A stretch of 64,000 nt of DNA from Topomyia yanbarensis (taxonomy: Eukaryota > Arthropoda > Insecta > Diptera > Culicidae), in contig NC_080672.1 in NCBI RefSeq assembly GCF_030247195.1, positions 84,752,113 through 84,816,112 of the forward strand. The letters run 5' to 3'. This document shows positions 45,848-56,800 of this stretch, piece by piece (position 1 is the stretch's first letter; each line of letters starts with the position of its first letter). The notes under the pieces were generated by a model, which searched no databases, had not been told where the DNA came from, and saw only the letters and a list, made by a program, of their open reading frames with translations. Position numbers and translations under genes: made by a program.

Positions 45848-46450
45848 ATTCATTTAATTCATTTGATTCATTTGATTCATGTGATTCATTTGATTCATTT
45901 GATTCATTTGATTCATTTGATTCATTTGATTCATTTGATTCATTTGATTCATTTGATTCATTTGATTCATTCGATTCATTTGATTCATTTGATTCATTTG
46001 ATTCATTTGATTCATTTGATTCATTTGATTCATTTGATTCATTTGATTCATTTGATTCATTTGATTCATTTGATTCATTTGATTCATTTGATTCATTTGA
46101 TTCATTTGATTCATTTGATTCATTTGATTCGTTTGATTCATTTGATTCATTTGATTCATTTGATTCATTTGATTCATTTGATTCATTTGATTCATTTGAT
46201 TCATTTGATTCATTTGATTCATTTGATTCATTTGATTCATTTGGTTCATTTGATTCATTTGATTCATTTGATTCATTTGATTCATTTGGTTCATTTGGTT
46301 CATTTGATTCATTTGATTCATTTGATTCATTTGATTCATTTGATTCATTTGATTCATTTGATTCATTTGATTCATTTGATTCATTTGATTCATTTGATTC
46401 ATTTGATTCATTTGATTCATTTGATTCATTTGATTCATTTGATTCATTTT
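45848..46450 (+). repeat. Tandem array of GATTCATTT (about 66 units)
   Basis: Pure 9-bp array with few variants (GTGATTC near 45880, TCGATTC near 45968, GATTCGTTT near 46130, three GGTTCATTT units at about 46240-46300). Because the unit is a multiple of three, long ORFs exist in several frames: (SFD)n, (LIH)n and (NQM)n. They run out into low-complexity flank and are not genes. Confidence 0.97.
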
Positions 46451-46760
46451 ATTCATATCTTTAATTTTATGCATTTCATGTTCAGTCATTCGTTTTATTT
46501 CATTCAATTTGTTAGTATGAGTCAATTTATTCTATTAAATTTTTAACTATTTCTGAATATTATCTTAATTTTTATGTAATAACCTAATTTAATTTGATTC
46601 GTGTATATTATAATTTTGATTTCCATTAATTTTTCTACTCATTTTATGAATTTTAAAACCTATTGTTTCATTTTTTGCTTTACTTTTTTATTTCGGTCGT
46701 TTTGTTGATTTCTATAATTTATTCAGTTTATTCGAGATTTTATTCGTGCAAGACTAGAAA
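46451..46760. repeat. Degenerate T-rich right flank of the array
   Basis: Same word style as 45241-45847, fading out by 46760. Confidence 0.6.
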
Positions 46761-46829
46761 CTGTTTTCATCCCACCTCTAGTTGGGTGCCTACTTCTCGT
46801 GAGTTCTGCAAACTAATCCAATAGTGAAA

Positions 46830-46880
46830 TGTGTAAGAAATGTCTCATCTCACTGCTAGGTGGATTAAATCGGTTTTTGT
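46830..46880 (+). repeat. Fragment of the GGTGGATTAAA repeat end
   Basis: AAATGTCTCATCTCACTGCT then AGGTGGATTAAA, as at 34110-34140. Confidence 0.6.
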
Positions 46881-46889
46881 AAACGCAAA

Positions 46890-48145
46890 TAGATGCATGA
46901 GGTCGAGGTCTATTGATCATTGCTTCAGAAACTTAATCACGATTCTCGTTAATCGTTCAGTTCACAAAATCGTAATTGTCTACTCATGAATTCATGAAAG
47001 GATTTTATTCCGTGCATAAATCGGTTCAATGTCAAAACATTCTTTGATTGAACACTAAGAAAATTTGACACTAAATGTTTTCCAAAGAACCTGGCGAACG
47101 AAAAAGTTTTCCAGTGAACCTGGTGAACGAAAAAAACGAAAAAAAATCAATTTTGAGTAAACGAAAATGATAGCAAGTAACGTTTTTCGATTTTTGCCCA
47201 CCTGATATGCCATCGTGTAAATGAGCGCTTTGATCTAAGATCTAAGACAATTTCTTCGTTATTGCAGTGAGAAAACGATTGAACTTTGAAGTGGGTGTTT
47301 TCCTTCAGTTATGATGATAGCCTAAAGATGAGATAGGATAGTCAAGTTATATAATCCATAAATTAAAATTTGTCGATAGACTGACTCGACTGACGGTAAT
47401 GGAATTTTCGGCTCTTTTCGACCTGGATCTCCGAAAAGTTTTAAAGGAAAATTTCAAAAATCAATCGATTTCCAATTACAGGAATTAGATTCACCGTTCG
47501 AAGTAAGTATCAGGGAATAGAATGTGCTGTTATTTTGCCAAAGGCAATAATTTCGAATAACTGATGAACATAAAATTAAATCATCGTTCTGGCTATCATT
47601 CTCCAGACCCGGAAAGGAATTGGGGAAACGCTCACAGGATATTTGAACGTAAATGAACCGCTGAAGGACATCCGCCGCCGAAAGTCTATCGTCTCAAATT
47701 GCCCGTCATACGTTCTATGTGTATGATGTGGTCACGTTCGCAAAACAAATACCAAATGCCGAAAGTTCCATCGCAAGCAATTGTTCGTACTTCCATATAC
47801 GGAACGGTGTCCATCATTCTTGCCTTGCCGATGCTAATGACTCATGACCCGCTCGGAAAGCTCCTCCAGTCAGCCTTTGGAAGATAATTCTCATAATTCA
47901 TCCGGTTTGCGCTCAATTAGGCAAACGTTAACGTTACATTATATGCATATTAGGGAACTATGGCTGGCAAACTATCTTCACAATATGTTGTGTGTGTGTG
48001 TTTCGTAAATGGAATACTTTTCTAGCCAATTCCAGCAATTCAAGCATAGTATTATGGCTTTGAAAAAAATTCTCGAATTTTCTGGATAATGCGCTAATGT
48101 GGTAATGGTAAATATAAGAATGTGCAATGTGGTAGATGATTCGTA
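46890..48145. other. Unassigned sequence
   Basis: No gene recognised; a 62-codon ORF (47699-47887) has no motif. GT microsatellite at 47990-48001. Confidence 0.3.
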
Positions 48146-49257
48146 TCCTGCACTATGGGTCACAAGGGCGGTTTTTCGGTACAAAAATCAATTACTCCCA
48201 AACCGTTCATTTTAGAGAAATTATGTCTGAGAGAATATTTTTGGAAATTAAATTGGCTTTCTTTTAAAGTAAAATGTAACTAGGGTGGTTCTCTCGAACA
48301 TTCTTTTCGAAAAAATATTTTTCGACCGAAATGGTGTAGCAAGGTACTTACTTCAGCAATGTTGTAGAAAAATGTTTTTCAAGTAACATTTTCAAATGCA
48401 TCAAAGTTATAGCATTATCGGTTTTCATGCTATAATTATTTTTCTTCTCTAACCTAGGGTGTTTCTGAAAAAGTCAGTTTTTTAGCTATAATTTTTTAAG
48501 TAGTTAGTCTATCTTAATACTCTCTATGAAGCAATTTTAGTACTTTTCATTGCACATATTTTTGCTGAAGAATGTGAATCGATATCATTTTTCGTTATCG
48601 AGTTACGATCATTTTTTTAAATAAAAATGATAGTTTTCAATGACCTCTAACTCAGAAGGTTGCAAAAAGTAGCAGCTAAATTTGTACTTTTCCGAAAGTG
48701 CATTAAAAATACTATAAAGTATCTCAAAATCAACTTTTGCTTTTTTATCCTTCAGCGAAAAATGTTGACATCAACATTATGATCAAATGACATCAGCTTA
48801 CGGCTGTTTTTAACCCTTTCATGCCCAACTTTTTTTCTAGTGCATGTAGGGTTTCAAAACTATTTTTCCTTGAAAACGGTTGGGTCAAGAAACACGAAAA
48901 GCCTATTTTCATAAAGATAGGTGCTTCCATGGTAGTGCTAGAAGCTGGTCAATTTTTAACTTGTAATGCTCAATGCAATTCTCCTAGAATAATTACAATA
49001 GTGCAATTACGTAGAAAACGTAGCCAACATTCCGCTATCAGTAGTCGTGACGATCGGTCACGTTGTAGAGATCCATTCCTTTGCAGTGTCTATTGTCTAA
49101 AAGTGAATTGTGTAGCGTTCTTTAGTTAGTGGTGCACGTGTTTCGATTCCTGCGTTACTCAGCTAAGTTCATTGGTTTTAAAATTGGTTTTCCATTAAAT
49201 AAATCCTTTTCTGCAAATAAGTATAATTGCTGAACATCCTACCCTCTCCATTTTATA

Positions 49258-50517
49258 ATGGCAGAGGGTGGGAACAGTGCGATGTCGGTCGATGACCGAG
49301 ATACCCCAACCCCAGATCCAAAGCCGGAACAGTCGCGAAGGTCGCACAGACACCGAGTTTATCCAGAGAGTGCGAAAGGTCCTTTCGTGGTGTACTTTAG
49401 ACAAATTTCCACTCCTATCAACATCCTATTAATATCATCTGAGCTTTACAAACAATTCAAATCCATCAAGGAAATCAGAAAAGTGAATCTATACAAAGTT
49501 CGAGTCACTGTGAACATACGCGAAGAGGCTAACGATATGATAAAAATCCCGCGTTTTGTAGACCTTTATAGAATTTATATTCCGTCGGAACAAGTACAGA
49601 TCGATGGAGTGATATACGACAGTGAAATTGACCCTACGGATATTGTAAAATTAGGTGTTGGAAAGTTCAGAAATACAAATCTTCCGTCAGTCCCTATTTT
49701 GGAATGTGAACGACTCTTTGCCCAAGAAAATTCAGAAAGTGAGGTTAAATTCGTGGCATCAAATGCTCTTCGAGTCACATTTTCGGGGACTGCTGTGCCC
49801 GATTATGTATGTGTGAGTCAAGTTTTAATAAAAGTGCGGTTGTATTCTCCAAAGGTGATGGTATGCAGTAAATGTCAATTGCTGGGACACACTAACAAGT
49901 ACTGTGCAAATAAGATCCGTTGTAGTAAGTGTGGTGAGAACCATGAAGCGTCGGTCTGCTCAAGCTCTCAGCAAGCGTGTCTATTGTGTAGAGGGTCACA
50001 CGATACAGTGAAAAGTTGCTCAGCATATCGAGATAAGCACAAGCAAATTAAAGACAAAGTTAACAATCGCAGCAAAAGTACATACGCTGACATGGTGAAG
50101 GCTATTTCTCCTCTTGAAACATCGAACAGGTACTCTGAGCTCAGTAATTTACCCGAATCTGATTCTGACGATCTCCATGTTCCCCAATGTAGTTATTTGA
50201 CACCTAAAAAAAGAAAACGAAGTCGTCCTACGTTGCCAAGTAGAACTACAACCCTTCGAAAGAAGGAAAAACTTTCCTTTCCAACGCTTCCGAAAACGCA
50301 AGACGTTCCTGGATTTCGCAAGGTTGACGATACTCAAGCCTCAGAGACAGATTCCTGGTCGTTGCCAGGGATTCTCAAATTAATCTGCGACGCTCTTAAT
50401 TTAGACGAATTCTGGCGAAATCTTTTCGACAAATTGAGCCCATTCCTTTCACTACTCTGGGATAAAGTGAAATCATATTTGCCTCTCTTTAAGCTACTGT
50501 CCGTAAACAATGGCTAA
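49258..50517 (+). CDS. LINE ORF1, gag-like nucleic-acid-binding protein
   Basis: 419 residues. It would bind the element RNA and form the ribonucleoprotein used in retrotransposition. Three Cys/His knuckles lie together: CSKCQLLGHTNKYC from about residue 203 (CX2CX4HX4C), CSKCGENHEASVC, and CLLCRGSHDTVKSC. The N-terminal third contains an RRM-like fold candidate around YFRQISTPINILLISSELYK (inference). Residues about 310-345 are basic (LTPKKRKRSRPTLPSRTTTL), a possible nuclear signal. The C-terminus is hydrophobic/aromatic. The ATG at 49258 is the first in frame after the leader and follows a run of non-coding sequence. The stop TAA (50515-50517) overlaps the ORF2 start. Confidence 0.92.
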   Translation: MAEGGNSAMSVDDRDTPTPDPKPEQSRRSHRHRVYPESAKGPFVVYFRQISTPINILLISSELYKQFKSIKEIRKVNLYKVRVTVNIREEANDMIKIPRFVDLYRIYIPSEQVQIDGVIYDSEIDPTDIVKLGVGKFRNTNLPSVPILECERLFAQENSESEVKFVASNALRVTFSGTAVPDYVCVSQVLIKVRLYSPKVMVCSKCQLLGHTNKYCANKIRCSKCGENHEASVCSSSQQACLLCRGSHDTVKSCSAYRDKHKQIKDKVNNRSKSTYADMVKAISPLETSNRYSELSNLPESDSDDLHVPQCSYLTPKKRKRSRPTLPSRTTTLRKKEKLSFPTLPKTQDVPGFRKVDDTQASETDSWSLPGILKLICDALNLDEFWRNLFDKLSPFLSLLWDKVKSYLPLFKLLSVNNG

Positions 50518-53500
50518 TACAGTAGGTAAATATAGTATCTCGATACTCCAGTGGAATAGCCGAAGTATTATTCCCAAACTCACGGGTTTGCGTACTATGA
50601 TAGCTGATTTGAACATTGATATTTTCTGTGTGAGTGAAACGTGGCTAACGGATAAACACTATTTTAGCATCCCGTCTTTTAATGTAATTCGCAATGATAG
50701 ATCGGAGCCATACGGAGGGGTTTTGATTGGCATCCGCCATAGCATTCAATTCCAGTCACTCAATCTACCCAAAATAGGATCGATAGAATGTGTAGGTTGT
50801 CGTATCAAAATGAACCAATTCGAGAGTTCTATCATATCAATTTATATTCCGCCCAATTGTAGCTTTAGAGAAAGCGATCTGAGAAGCATTTTAGATAAAG
50901 TACCACAGCCATGTTTCATTTTGGGTGATCTGAACGCTCATGGGATGGCCTGGGGTTCTTCAAAAGACGACGGTCGATCTCGCATTATCAGTGATTTAAT
51001 CGATGAGTTTCGTTTTTGCATTCTCAACGATGGTAGTACTACGCGAGTTGCTTGCCCACCAGCGTCTCCTTCTTGCGTCGATCTCTCCCTGTGCAGCGCT
51101 TCGCTTGCGTTAGAATGTAACTGGAAGGTGTTGGATGACCCATTTGGAAGCGATCATCTCCCAATTCATATAAATTTGACTTCACTAAATCAACTCTCAG
51201 AAACCGTTTATTGGTACGATCTAACAAAAAATGTGAGCTGGGATCAATTTACTCAGAAACTGTTAGAAAGTACTCAAAAATTCAGGCATATCACTAATCT
51301 AAATGAAAGGTATCGAATACTGTCCACCACAATAGTAGAATGTATGAGAGAATCTCAAACCAAGCCAATCCCGGTTATGACCAATAAAAAAAGATCCCCT
51401 ACGATATGGTGGGACGACGCATGTTCAAATTTATTGCAGCTAAAGTCGGAAGCGTATAAAAGGTTCCGCTCGTCAGGGAATAGAGAAGATCTTCTAGAAT
51501 ATAAACGTTTAGAAGGGGCTTTCACGCGAATGACTAAGTCCAAAAAACGAGGGTACTGGAAATCATTTGTAGATAGTTTGGACAAAGATACGGCTATGTC
51601 TACTCTGTGGACGACAGCACGACATTTACGTAACAACAAATTCCCACCTTCTACAATGAGGGAATACTCAGAGGAATGGGTAAACCGCTTCGCAACAAAA
51701 ATCTGCCCCGATTACGTTCAGCATAACTTCACTTTTGATCCTGCTACAGGAGGTATACACGTTTTTGACGAGCTAGCCTCTCCATTTACACTAGAGGAAC
51801 TCGAATATGCCCTTGCTTCAGCGAACAACACATCCGCTGGGTTGGACAATATAAAGTTTGTAGTTCTAACAAAGCTACCGTTAGAGATTAAAGAAATGTT
51901 ATTGGAAATGTTCAACGCTTTTGTTCGAGAAAATGTTTGTCCAGATGAATGGAGGCAGGTTAAAGTGGTGTGCGTTTTAAAACCAGAAAAAGATCCATCT
52001 TCGGAGAATTCGTACCGTCCAATATGTCTGTTATCGTGTCTGCGAAAGTTGCTGGAGAAGATGATTTTGAGCCGACTAGAAATCTGGGCGGAAAGAGAAA
52101 AGGTGATGGCTAAACATCAGTATGGCTTCAGGCAAGGGAGAGGGACGCGTGACTGTATAGCACTGTTAGCTGCACAAGCAGAAACAACCTTGAATAAAAA
52201 GGAAGAATTAGCATCGGTTTTCATTGATATAACTGGGGCGTATGATTCGGTAGTTATTGAAAGGCTTTGCTCGAAAATGCAGACCCATGGCATCCCACAG
52301 ACTCTTGTGAATTTTTTACTAAACTTGCTGTCGCGAAAAATAATGCATTTTCATTTAAACAACTCGATAAAAACCACTCGGCATAGTTTCTTCGGTTTAC
52401 CTCAAGGTTCAAGCCTCAGTCCTTTCCTATTCAACTTGTACACAAGGGATGTGGAGGAATTTGTTACTGACGACTGCGTATTGACACAGTACGCCGATGA
52501 TTATGTCCTTTGCGTTGCTGGTCAAAACAGACAAGTCATGCAGAGAAAACTTCAAAGTTCACTTGATGGATTAACACAATGGGGAAACGAAAACGGATTC
52601 GTATTTTCAACAGCAAAAACGGAATTAATGGTATTTTCTCGAAAACGGACAACACCCAATATCGACTTACAGCTTTATAATATGACAATTAAAATGGTGT
52701 ATGAATTCAAATACTTGGGTATATGGTTTGATACACGGCTTACATGGAAAATTCACATTAACTATGTAGTTAAAAAATGCCAAAAGAGGATTAATTTCCT
52801 TAGAACGATAACTGGCACTTGGTGGGGTGCCCATCCATCACTTTTACTTACACTGTACAAAACAACCATCCTTTCGGTTCTAGAATATGGATGTTTCGCT
52901 TTCGGACAAGCAGCCGATACCCACATCTTGAAATTGAGTAGAATACAGAATCGTTGCATTCGCATTTCGCTCGGTTTGATGCAGTCTACTCACATCAAAT
53001 CCCTGGAAGTGATCACTGGAATTCCTCCCATAAAACTAAGATTTTTTGAGCTTAACTGTAGATTCATACTAAAAACTTTCTCACATCAACATCCCATTGT
53101 ACATATTCTGGACTCTTTGTTTGCAATAAATCCTGCTAGTAGAATCCTGAGAGCATATTTACACTGTATCACAGTAGACTTAGAAATTTCTTCAGCAAGT
53201 AACTACTTTTCGCATGGCATAGCAGTACACACGTGCAATCTTCAAATAGACACATCAATCCATAGTCAGCTCCAAGGAATCCCAAAGCACTACATTTCAC
53301 GAACAGCAAATGCAGTTGTCAAACAGAAACTCAGTGAGATTGACCCGTCAAAGATTTTCTATACAGATGGATCTAAGATGGATAATTCTGCGGGAATCGG
53401 AATTTTCAATGTCAAAACCAAATTTGCTTTCCGACTACAAAATCCATGCTCAGTATTTATAGCTGAAGTAACAGCCATTCTCTATTGTTGCCAACTGATA

Positions 53501-54205
53501 CAGAAACTACCACCATCCACTTATGCCATTTGTTCGGATAGTTTAAGCGCACTCGAGGCTCTTAAAAATAATCGCAATGCTAAGAAAGAAGGTCATGCTT
53601 TACTTAGCATTCGCATGATTGCATATCAGCTTCATCAATCAGGTTACTCCATTTTATTCCTATGGGTCCCTGCACATTGCTCAATCTACGGTAATGAGCA
53701 GGCTGATGCTTTGGCCAAGAATGGTGTTTCAAACATTTCGGTAATATATCGACCGATTGAACATGTCGAATATTTTCCAAACTTAAAAGAATATGTTACA
53801 CAAGAATGGCAAAGATCCTGGAATGAAGGTGAATTAGGGAGGTGGTGCTATTCTATCCGTCCAAACGTCAACAGGAAAGCATGGTTCGCAGATGTTTCAT
53901 TAACACGGAATTGCATTCGAAATATATCTCGACTAATTACAAACCACTATGGCTCAAATAGCCACCTCTATCGAATTAATATTGTCGAAAGCAATATGTG
54001 TGAATGCGGTGACGATTATGATCACATTGACCATATTGTGTGGAATTGCCCATTATTAGCCAACTTCAGAGTAAGTCTTATAACGAATCTCAGCAAAATA
54101 GGTCGACCTGCATCGGCCCCTATCAGAGACGTCCTAGCGAACATCGATATTCCTTACATTAAGGTTCTTAACGACTTCCTGCTCACCATACCTAAAAAAA
54201 TTTGA
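50510..54205 (+). CDS. LINE ORF2, endonuclease / reverse transcriptase / RNase H
   Basis: 1231 residues, uninterrupted. It nicks target DNA, copies the RNA from the nick and removes the template. Apurinic-type endonuclease: ILQWNSRS near residue 12, E43 in VSETW, D140 and N142 in GDLNAH, D215-H216 in GSDHLPI. Reverse transcriptase: YRPICLLSCLRKLLEKMI near 505, D573 in FIDITGAYDS, GLPQGSSLSPFLF near 630, and YADD at 661-664. RNase H: D953 in YTDGS, E986, D1010 in CSDS, D1066 in NEQADALAK, a complete DEDD set. A C-terminal CECGDDYDHIDHIVWNC is a likely zinc-binding motif. The start is ATGGCTAA, overlapping the ORF1 stop, which suggests termination-coupled reinitiation. No defect seen. Confidence 0.95.
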   Translation: MANTVGKYSISILQWNSRSIIPKLTGLRTMIADLNIDIFCVSETWLTDKHYFSIPSFNVIRNDRSEPYGGVLIGIRHSIQFQSLNLPKIGSIECVGCRIKMNQFESSIISIYIPPNCSFRESDLRSILDKVPQPCFILGDLNAHGMAWGSSKDDGRSRIISDLIDEFRFCILNDGSTTRVACPPASPSCVDLSLCSASLALECNWKVLDDPFGSDHLPIHINLTSLNQLSETVYWYDLTKNVSWDQFTQKLLESTQKFRHITNLNERYRILSTTIVECMRESQTKPIPVMTNKKRSPTIWWDDACSNLLQLKSEAYKRFRSSGNREDLLEYKRLEGAFTRMTKSKKRGYWKSFVDSLDKDTAMSTLWTTARHLRNNKFPPSTMREYSEEWVNRFATKICPDYVQHNFTFDPATGGIHVFDELASPFTLEELEYALASANNTSAGLDNIKFVVLTKLPLEIKEMLLEMFNAFVRENVCPDEWRQVKVVCVLKPEKDPSSENSYRPICLLSCLRKLLEKMILSRLEIWAEREKVMAKHQYGFRQGRGTRDCIALLAAQAETTLNKKEELASVFIDITGAYDSVVIERLCSKMQTHGIPQTLVNFLLNLLSRKIMHFHLNNSIKTTRHSFFGLPQGSSLSPFLFNLYTRDVEEFVTDDCVLTQYADDYVLCVAGQNRQVMQRKLQSSLDGLTQWGNENGFVFSTAKTELMVFSRKRTTPNIDLQLYNMTIKMVYEFKYLGIWFDTRLTWKIHINYVVKKCQKRINFLRTITGTWWGAHPSLLLTLYKTTILSVLEYGCFAFGQAADTHILKLSRIQNRCIRISLGLMQSTHIKSLEVITGIPPIKLRFFELNCRFILKTFSHQHPIVHILDSLFAINPASRILRAYLHCITVDLEISSASNYFSHGIAVHTCNLQIDTSIHSQLQGIPKHYISRTANAVVKQKLSEIDPSKIFYTDGSKMDNSAGIGIFNVKTKFAFRLQNPCSVFIAEVTAILYCCQLIQKLPPSTYAICSDSLSALEALKNNRNAKKEGHALLSIRMIAYQLHQSGYSILFLWVPAHCSIYGNEQADALAKNGVSNISVIYRPIEHVEYFPNLKEYVTQEWQRSWNEGELGRWCYSIRPNVNRKAWFADVSLTRNCIRNISRLITNHYGSNSHLYRINIVESNMCECGDDYDHIDHIVWNCPLLANFRVSLITNLSKIGRPASAPIRDVLANIDIPYIKVLNDFLLTIPKKI

Positions 54206-54952
54206 TACGTGCCCCCTTTTGTTGTGTATCTTTACAGGAACTCGAAACACATACATTGCAGCCACTTGAACCGAGGAACAAAGAAACTACAGACCAACAG
54301 AAATGACACATACTTATGAAGAACTACAAATTCTCTCTATCCCTCTCTTTCCTTAACCATAATTCTTTAACTATTGATTAATTCTACACACTAGAACATC
54401 CGGCTTCGTGATGGTGATTTAATTTGCCGATTTAGCCTTATTAGTATTAGTTTAAGTTGTACTGTTTATATTGTTTAAATAAAAAAAAAAAAAAAAACGT
54501 AGCCAACGACAGTCTAAATTGATAAGTTTTATCAGTTTTCAATAATATTGCACCATAACGAAGATATATGAAAAAATCATTTTCCTTCGTCAACGTAAAC
54601 TATCCCTGGCAGCACTGCTCCATGGGAATCCAATCAGACTAATTGCAATAACTTCAGTTCTAGAGCTGATGCTTGTAACTGTTAATACTCAAATTTAAGG
54701 CAATAATCACATCAATGAGCCTTACTTGTTTTTGTGAGCAAATCTCGCCTCAATCAAAAGTTATAGCTGTTTAAAAAAGTTGTTGTCCACAAACAACATG
54801 GGCATGAATGGGTTAAGGGCCTGGTCATCGCCATTTAGCACCTGCTTTACTAGATCGAAAAGTCGAGTTTTTAAATGATTTTTTGAGCTTGTCAAATATA
54901 TGTACACAAATATTGAAAACGTTAGGCTCAGGCAGATATTTATTTTACTATT

Positions 54953-55500
54953 CTACATAACTATTTTATTATAATCGACATCATCATAATTATTATAATC
55001 ACAATCATCAACATCATCAGCATCGTCGTCGCTATAGTTATCTGAATCGTGTTTCTTTTCCCAAAGATTAAGTTTCCTTTTCCTTTTCAAGCACAATTCA
55101 TGCACTCGGTTTTTTGGACGGCCTATAATTTTGAACATTATATAAACAGTATAAAATGTAGAGCATGTTACTTTAAAAAGCGAATTAAGGATTACCCTTC
55201 ATTCTGTTCTGAGTAAGCGACGAATTTCTGTGAATGCTGTTTTAGGAGGAAGTGCTTTTTTTTGGAACTGTTAACAGCTTCTCAAAATATTTCGAATTTT
55301 TATCGAGCACTTTCGTCTCAATTTGATGACTGTCTTTCCAAAATTGATCAAACCTTTTACATGTTTTAATTGGTACAGCTTTTGCATTCCGAGCGAAATT
55401 CTTTTTTTCATTTTCTCCCACATCAAATGATCTCATAATTTTCTCAAACCCAGCCTTTATTTTATTTCTATTTTCACCTTTGGGCACTTTCCAGAGATCG
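54953..55500 (-). pseudogene. Decayed ORF of the CACTATG element, copy B
   Basis: Two minus-strand frames. 55487-55242 contains FDVGENEKKNFARNAKAVPI and KTCKRFDQFWKDSHQIETKV, matching 32154-32474 of copy A. 55138-54953 contains IIGRPKNRVHELCLKRKRKL (a basic segment) and then a DSDNYSDDDADDVDD tail shared with copy A. Relative to copy A there is a 4-bp insertion just after the start and a rearranged middle. Where copy A has a stop (32756), this copy has Trp. Comparing both copies indicates a real ancestral protein, unrecognised. Confidence 0.5.
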
Positions 55501-56347
55501 AATGAATGATTTTCTTTTATCCATTTTAACGGAACTAATAATACAAAGCACTACACGCGTTCATCAAAGCAGTCGTCGGCTACTGCGATTCGATACACGA
55601 ATGGGATTGATACCAATTAAACTGTCACGACTCGTGGTGTTGTTGTTTATATATGACATCGAAGGACAAAAAAGCAAAAGTTGATTTCGAGATATTTGAT
55701 AGTATTTTTTATGCATTTTCGAAAGAGTACAAATTTAGCTGCTACTTTTTGCAACCTTCTGAGTTAGAGGTCATTGAAAACTATCATTTTTATTTAAAAA
55801 AATGATCGTAACTCGATAACGAAAAATTATATCGATTCACATTCTTCAGCAAAATATGCGCAATGAAAAGTACTAAAATTGCTTCATAGAGAGTATTAAG
55901 ATAGACTAACTACTTAAAAAGTTATAGTTAAAAAACTGACTTTTTCAGAAACACCCTAAGTTAAAGAATAAAAATAATTATAACATGAAAACCGATAATG
56001 CTATAACTTTGATGCATTGGAAAATGTTTCTTAAAAAACATTTTTCTACAACTTTGCTGAAGTAAGTACCTTGCTATACCATTTCGTTCGAAAAATAATT
56101 TTTCGAAAAGAATGTTCGAGAGGACCACCCTAGTTACATTTTACTTCAAAAGAAAGCCAACTTTATTCCCAGAAATATTCTCTCAGACATAATTTCTCTA
56201 AAATGAACGGTTTGGAAGATATTGATTTTTGTACCAAAAAACCGCCCCTGTGACCCATAGTGTCCTGGAGCGATATTGTTTATTTTACAAACCATCACAT
56301 AGCCGAAACGAAGTCTAAACTATGGCAAACCAAACAAACGAACATTA

Positions 56348-56586
56348 GGGACCATTCATTAATTATGTAACACTTTTAGGTGGGTGGGGAGCGTTGGTAC
56401 GAAGAAATGTGACATGTTGTGATATATGAGGAAGCGGGAGTATGCTAGAACGTTAGGTGACATGTTTCATTTTACTGAAATTTATTTATTAAGAGAGAAG
56501 GGGATAAAAAAATTTGTGACAATTTGTTGTATGGAGGGAGGGGAGTCAGCATTGGGCAATTTTTGCGTTACGTAATTTCTCTACCC
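56348..56586. mobile_element. Harbinger-type MITE (GGGACCATTCATTAATTATG ends)
   Basis: Left end GGGACCATTCATTAATTATG, right end the inverse of GGGTAGAGAAATTACGTAAC. TGTGACAT/TTGTGACA words and purine-rich stretches inside, no ORF. Flanks share only TA, so the target duplication is not clear. Confidence 0.6.
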
Positions 56587-56701
56587 TAGATACTGGTGAT
56601 GGCTGGTAGTATGGCCGTTTGCGAACAGGATTTTGATGCTGCCCAACGTCATTCCTTCGACATGAATAGATGGTCGTTGGTCCTTCTTACTTACCAGGGC
56701 A

Positions 56702-56800
56702 AAATGCCCCCGGTGAAAGTGTAATATGCCCCACAACAAGAGGACGGTATGCCCCACAGCAATCGGTGAGTATGCCCCACAACAATGGGTGGGGCGTTTT
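56702..56800 (+). repeat. Short tandem repeat with GCCCCAC motif
   Basis: TATGCCCCACARCAA recurs three times about 31 bp apart, between a GCAAAATGCCCCCGG start and a GGTGGGGCGTTTTGG inverse. A related GGGGCATTTAGCCCCGGTGG lies at 57127. Confidence 0.7.

Larger units (their letters stand above)
49029..54496 (+). mobile_element. Full-length I-clade LINE (non-LTR retrotransposon)
   Basis: About 5.47 kb with a 229-bp 5' leader, two open ORFs, a 3' untranslated region of about 275 bp and an A run (54481-54497). ACGTAGCCAAC occurs exactly at 49018-49028 and 54497-54507, a target duplication of 11 bp or slightly more given the A tail. Clade I is inferred from the endonuclease-RT-RNase H order with a CCHC ORF1; Jockey-clade elements lack RNase H. 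Open ORFs, a perfect duplication and its place as the innermost insertion all indicate recent arrival. Confidence 0.93.
48814..54812 (-). mobile_element. piggyBac-type MITE split by the LINE
   Basis: TTAA at 48810-48813 and 54813-54816. Left part 48814-49028 and right part 54508-54812 together match 26198-26716 in reverse, about 520 bp once the LINE and one duplication are removed. Ends CCCTTTCATGCCCAAC and the inverse of CCCATTCATGCCCA. Confidence 0.9.
48151..56262 (-). mobile_element. CACTATG-ended DNA transposon, copy B, with nested insertions
   Basis: Left end CACTATGGGTCACAAGGGCG; right end its inverse with one change. TCCTG flanks it exactly at 48146-48150 and 56263-56267. Inverted arms are about 48151-48770 and 55665-56262. 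Internal order is inverted relative to copy A. At the position matching copy A's CTGTTTTTAAGGG junction (33010) it carries a TTAA-flanked MITE, itself split by a LINE. Removing both leaves about 2.1 kb, close to copy A's 2.27 kb. Confidence 0.88.

Noticed and set aside
45817..46546. ORFs of 215-227 codons with (SFD)n, (LIH)n or (NQM)n
   Set aside because: Frame consequences of the GATTCATTT array, running into low-complexity flank.
48814..54812. piggyBac element with its own transposase
   Set aside because: The long coding region inside is the LINE; the MITE itself is only about 520 bp.
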